From Sphingomonas sp. (GTDB lineage Bacteria > Pseudomonadota > Alphaproteobacteria > Sphingomonadales > Sphingomonadaceae): DNA of 64,000 nt. Numbering within the stretch: position 1 is the stretch's first letter; every line of letters begins with the position of its first letter. The notes beneath the pieces are model-generated. The model made no database searches. It was not told the origin of the DNA and saw only the letters and a program-made list of their open reading frames with translations. The stretch spans positions 1 to 64,000 of the forward strand of contig JAFIGU010000055.1 of assembly GCA_017849555.1 (NCBI GenBank). Direction: 5' to 3'. This document shows positions 62,444-64,000 of this stretch, piece by piece. The position numbers were made by a program, and so were the translations under genes.

Positions 62444-64000
62444 CAACGGACGCGCCAGATATGCACGCCCGCCGATCGCATCTCGATCGGGACGAGCCAG
62501 GCCGGGGGTCGGCGGTCGCGCAGGCGGGTGAGCATTGCATCCTTGGGTTGTTCGGCGGGGGTCAGTTCGGCCAAGCTGTCGTCGCACAATAGCACATAAT
62601 CCGCGTGCCACCGGCGGGCGACGGCCTGCGCGGCCGGCGGCGATCCGAGGAAGAAATCATAGCTTGCGCGATTGCCGGCATTGTTGCGGTGATAGGGCGC
62701 GGCGATGACGCGGTGCGCGCTGGCGGCGAGGATATAGGGGCCGGGATCGAGCGGGGCCATGATCGTCCCTGGCGGCAGCGCGGCGATCGCCGCAAGCGCT
62801 TCGGGGGTGGTGCAGGAAGCGACCGGCGGGGCGGAGCCGGCCCGCGCCTGCGTGGGATCGGGCAGTGCCTGCGCAGCGAGCGGATAGACGATGCCGGCCG
62901 CCGCGGGCCAGATCGCCAGCGCCCAATGCGCGTTGCGGCGGCGTGCGGCGCCGATCGTCGCGGCGAGCGCCGGCACCGCGAGCGGCGCCCCGAGATGCGC
63001 GCCGCGCATTTGCAATAATGTCACCCCGAGCGCGGTGACTTGCAGCAGCAGCAGCGCCGACCATCTGTCGTCGCGGGTTCGGCGCCATTGCCACGCCGCC
63101 GCGCCGATCCCGGCCAGCATCAAGCCGGCTTGACCGATGATCGTCGCGAGCGGGGCGGCAGCGAGCGGTTGCGCCTCCCCGACGCGGGTGAGCCAGAGAT
63201 GCGCGAGCACCGGATCGATCTCGCCATAGGGTGAGAGGCATTGCGGAGCGGCAGCGACCGCGCATGCAGTCGCCACGCCGCCGCACCCGATCGCGATCAG
63301 CGCGCGGGGCAATGGCGACGGCGTGAGGCGGGCGCACAAGGCGATTCCCGCGGCGCCACCCGCCGCGGCGATCGCGGCGCGGAAGAAAGTGACGGTGAAG
63401 GCGTCGCAGGCAGGATAGCCCCATTGGTCCGATCGCAGCCCGAAGCCCGCCACGAGCAGCCCGGCGGCGAGTGAGACGGCATAGCCTCGGATCCGCCGAT
63501 CGGCGCCCGGCTGCGCGCGAATCCATGCGATCGCCAGCCACACGCCCGCCGCGACGAGCAGCGGCAGCATCTCCAGCCCGATCGCGACGCTGGCCACCGC
63601 GGCGATGCCGGTGATCGATCCGCTGCGCCACGTCGCGGGGCGGACCAGCGCCAGCGCGGTGGCGAGGAGAAGCACGATCTGGAAGTTGTGATGATCGATC
63701 CTTCCCGGCAGGAAGACCGTGGTCGCCGGATAGGCCAGCGCCATGACGATCACCGCGACGCTTCCCATGTCCGGCGCCAGTTGCCGCGTGACGCGCGCGG
63801 CGAGCAACAGCGCGGTTGCGAACAGCATCGTCGGCCAGGCGATGACCGCGGCGAGCTCGGCACCGTGACGGCCAAGCATCGGCGTCAGCGCGAGAATCAG
63901 CCCCGCGGGCACGAGATCGGGCAAGCGCGACCAGTGCATCGGCATACCGCCGGCCAGTCGGTGTTGCGAAAGATCGAAGAAAGATTGCCCGGCCAGCCAG
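62443..64000 (-). CDS. STT3-like GT-C membrane protein, 5' end missing
   Basis: A protein of at least 518 residues with about eleven helices; the frame stays open to the window edge with AGQSFFDLSQHRL and MHWSRLPDL, so the true start lies beyond 64,000. It has PGRIDHHNFQIVLLLA, a D-H-H segment seen in STT3/AglB-type oligosaccharyltransferases, and a C-terminal soluble part. It is likely a GT-C glycosyltransferase of a surface glycan pathway. The stop overlaps the next gene's start by one base. Confidence 0.75.
   Translation of the reverse strand, partial: WLAGQSFFDLSQHRLAGGMPMHWSRLPDLVPAGLILALTPMLGRHGAELAAVIAWPTMLFATALLLAARVTRQLAPDMGSVAVIVMALAYPATTVFLPGRIDHHNFQIVLLLATALALVRPATWRSGSITGIAAVASVAIGLEMLPLLVAAGVWLAIAWIRAQPGADRRIRGYAVSLAAGLLVAGFGLRSDQWGYPACDAFTVTFFRAAIAAAGGAAGIALCARLTPSPLPRALIAIGCGGVATACAVAAAPQCLSPYGEIDPVLAHLWLTRVGEAQPLAAAPLATIIGQAGLMLAGIGAAAWQWRRTRDDRWSALLLLQVTALGVTLLQMRGAHLGAPLAVPALAATIGAARRRNAHWALAIWPAAAGIVYPLAAQALPDPTQARAGSAPPVASCTTPEALAAIAALPPGTIMAPLDPGPYILAASAHRVIAAPYHRNNAGNRASYDFFLGSPPAAQAVARRWHADYVLLCDDSLAELTPAEQPKDAMLTRLRDRRPPAWLVPIEMRSAGVHIWRVR

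Noticed and set aside
1..64000. CRISPR arrays and insertion sequences
   Set aside because: No regularly spaced direct repeats and no transposase gene were found in the window.

Overview
The window is a 64 kb, GC-rich chromosomal segment of an alphaproteobacterium, most likely a Sphingomonas-type organism. This rests on the S10-spc-alpha ribosomal order without rpsD before rpoA, the PAS/GAF HWE-kinase with its receiver, the alphaproteobacterial DUF3572, HAD and DivK-like genes, the giant NAD-glutamate dehydrogenase, and many short GC-rich palindromes between genes. The genus is inferred; no rRNA is present to confirm it.

Layout. (1) 1-12.8 kb: ribosomal super-operon rpsC(partial)-rplP-rpmC-rpsQ-rplN-rplX-rplE-rpsN-rpsH-rplF-rplR-rpsE-rpmD, then an unexpected membrane acyltransferase, then rplO-secY-adk-rpsM-rpsK-rpoA-rplQ, closed by a strong terminator. 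(2) 12.8-26.8 kb: guaA, a sensor kinase/receiver pair, a DUF2946/TonB-receptor/PepSY metal-uptake operon, a cupin and a short-chain dehydrogenase each paired with a divergent LysR regulator, and an HdeD-like membrane protein. (3) 26.88-47.86 kb: an integrated island of about 21 kb. Its right end lies in a tRNA-Thr gene (anticodon CGT) next to a tyrosine recombinase, and its left end carries a 29-nt near-copy of the tRNA 3' end. (4) 48-64 kb: PAS_5 protein, NAD-GDH, Dps, GDT1-like transporter, rpmG, DivK-like receiver, DUF3572/HAD pair, RidA, a GNAT-like protein, and three large membrane proteins, the last cut by the window end.

The island is the accessory and most interesting part. It holds hipBA with three evenly spaced operators, an operon of DNA methyltransferase, double-ATPase histidine kinase and receiver-like protein, DUF736, a fused MNT-HEPN protein, a VirD2-type relaxase and CopG/AlpA regulators left from a lost conjugation module, a UG/Abi-type reverse transcriptase, and a three-gene operon (gamma-glutamylcyclotransferase-like, AlbA_2/Schlafen-type, AbiJ-like membrane protein). 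It reads as a defence island on a decayed mobilizable element. The two best candidates for an undescribed system are the methyltransferase-kinase-receiver operon (29,170-34,910) and the AlbA_2/AbiJ-like operon (42,818-46,208) beside the reverse transcriptase.

All family calls come from reading motifs by eye; no database search was possible.
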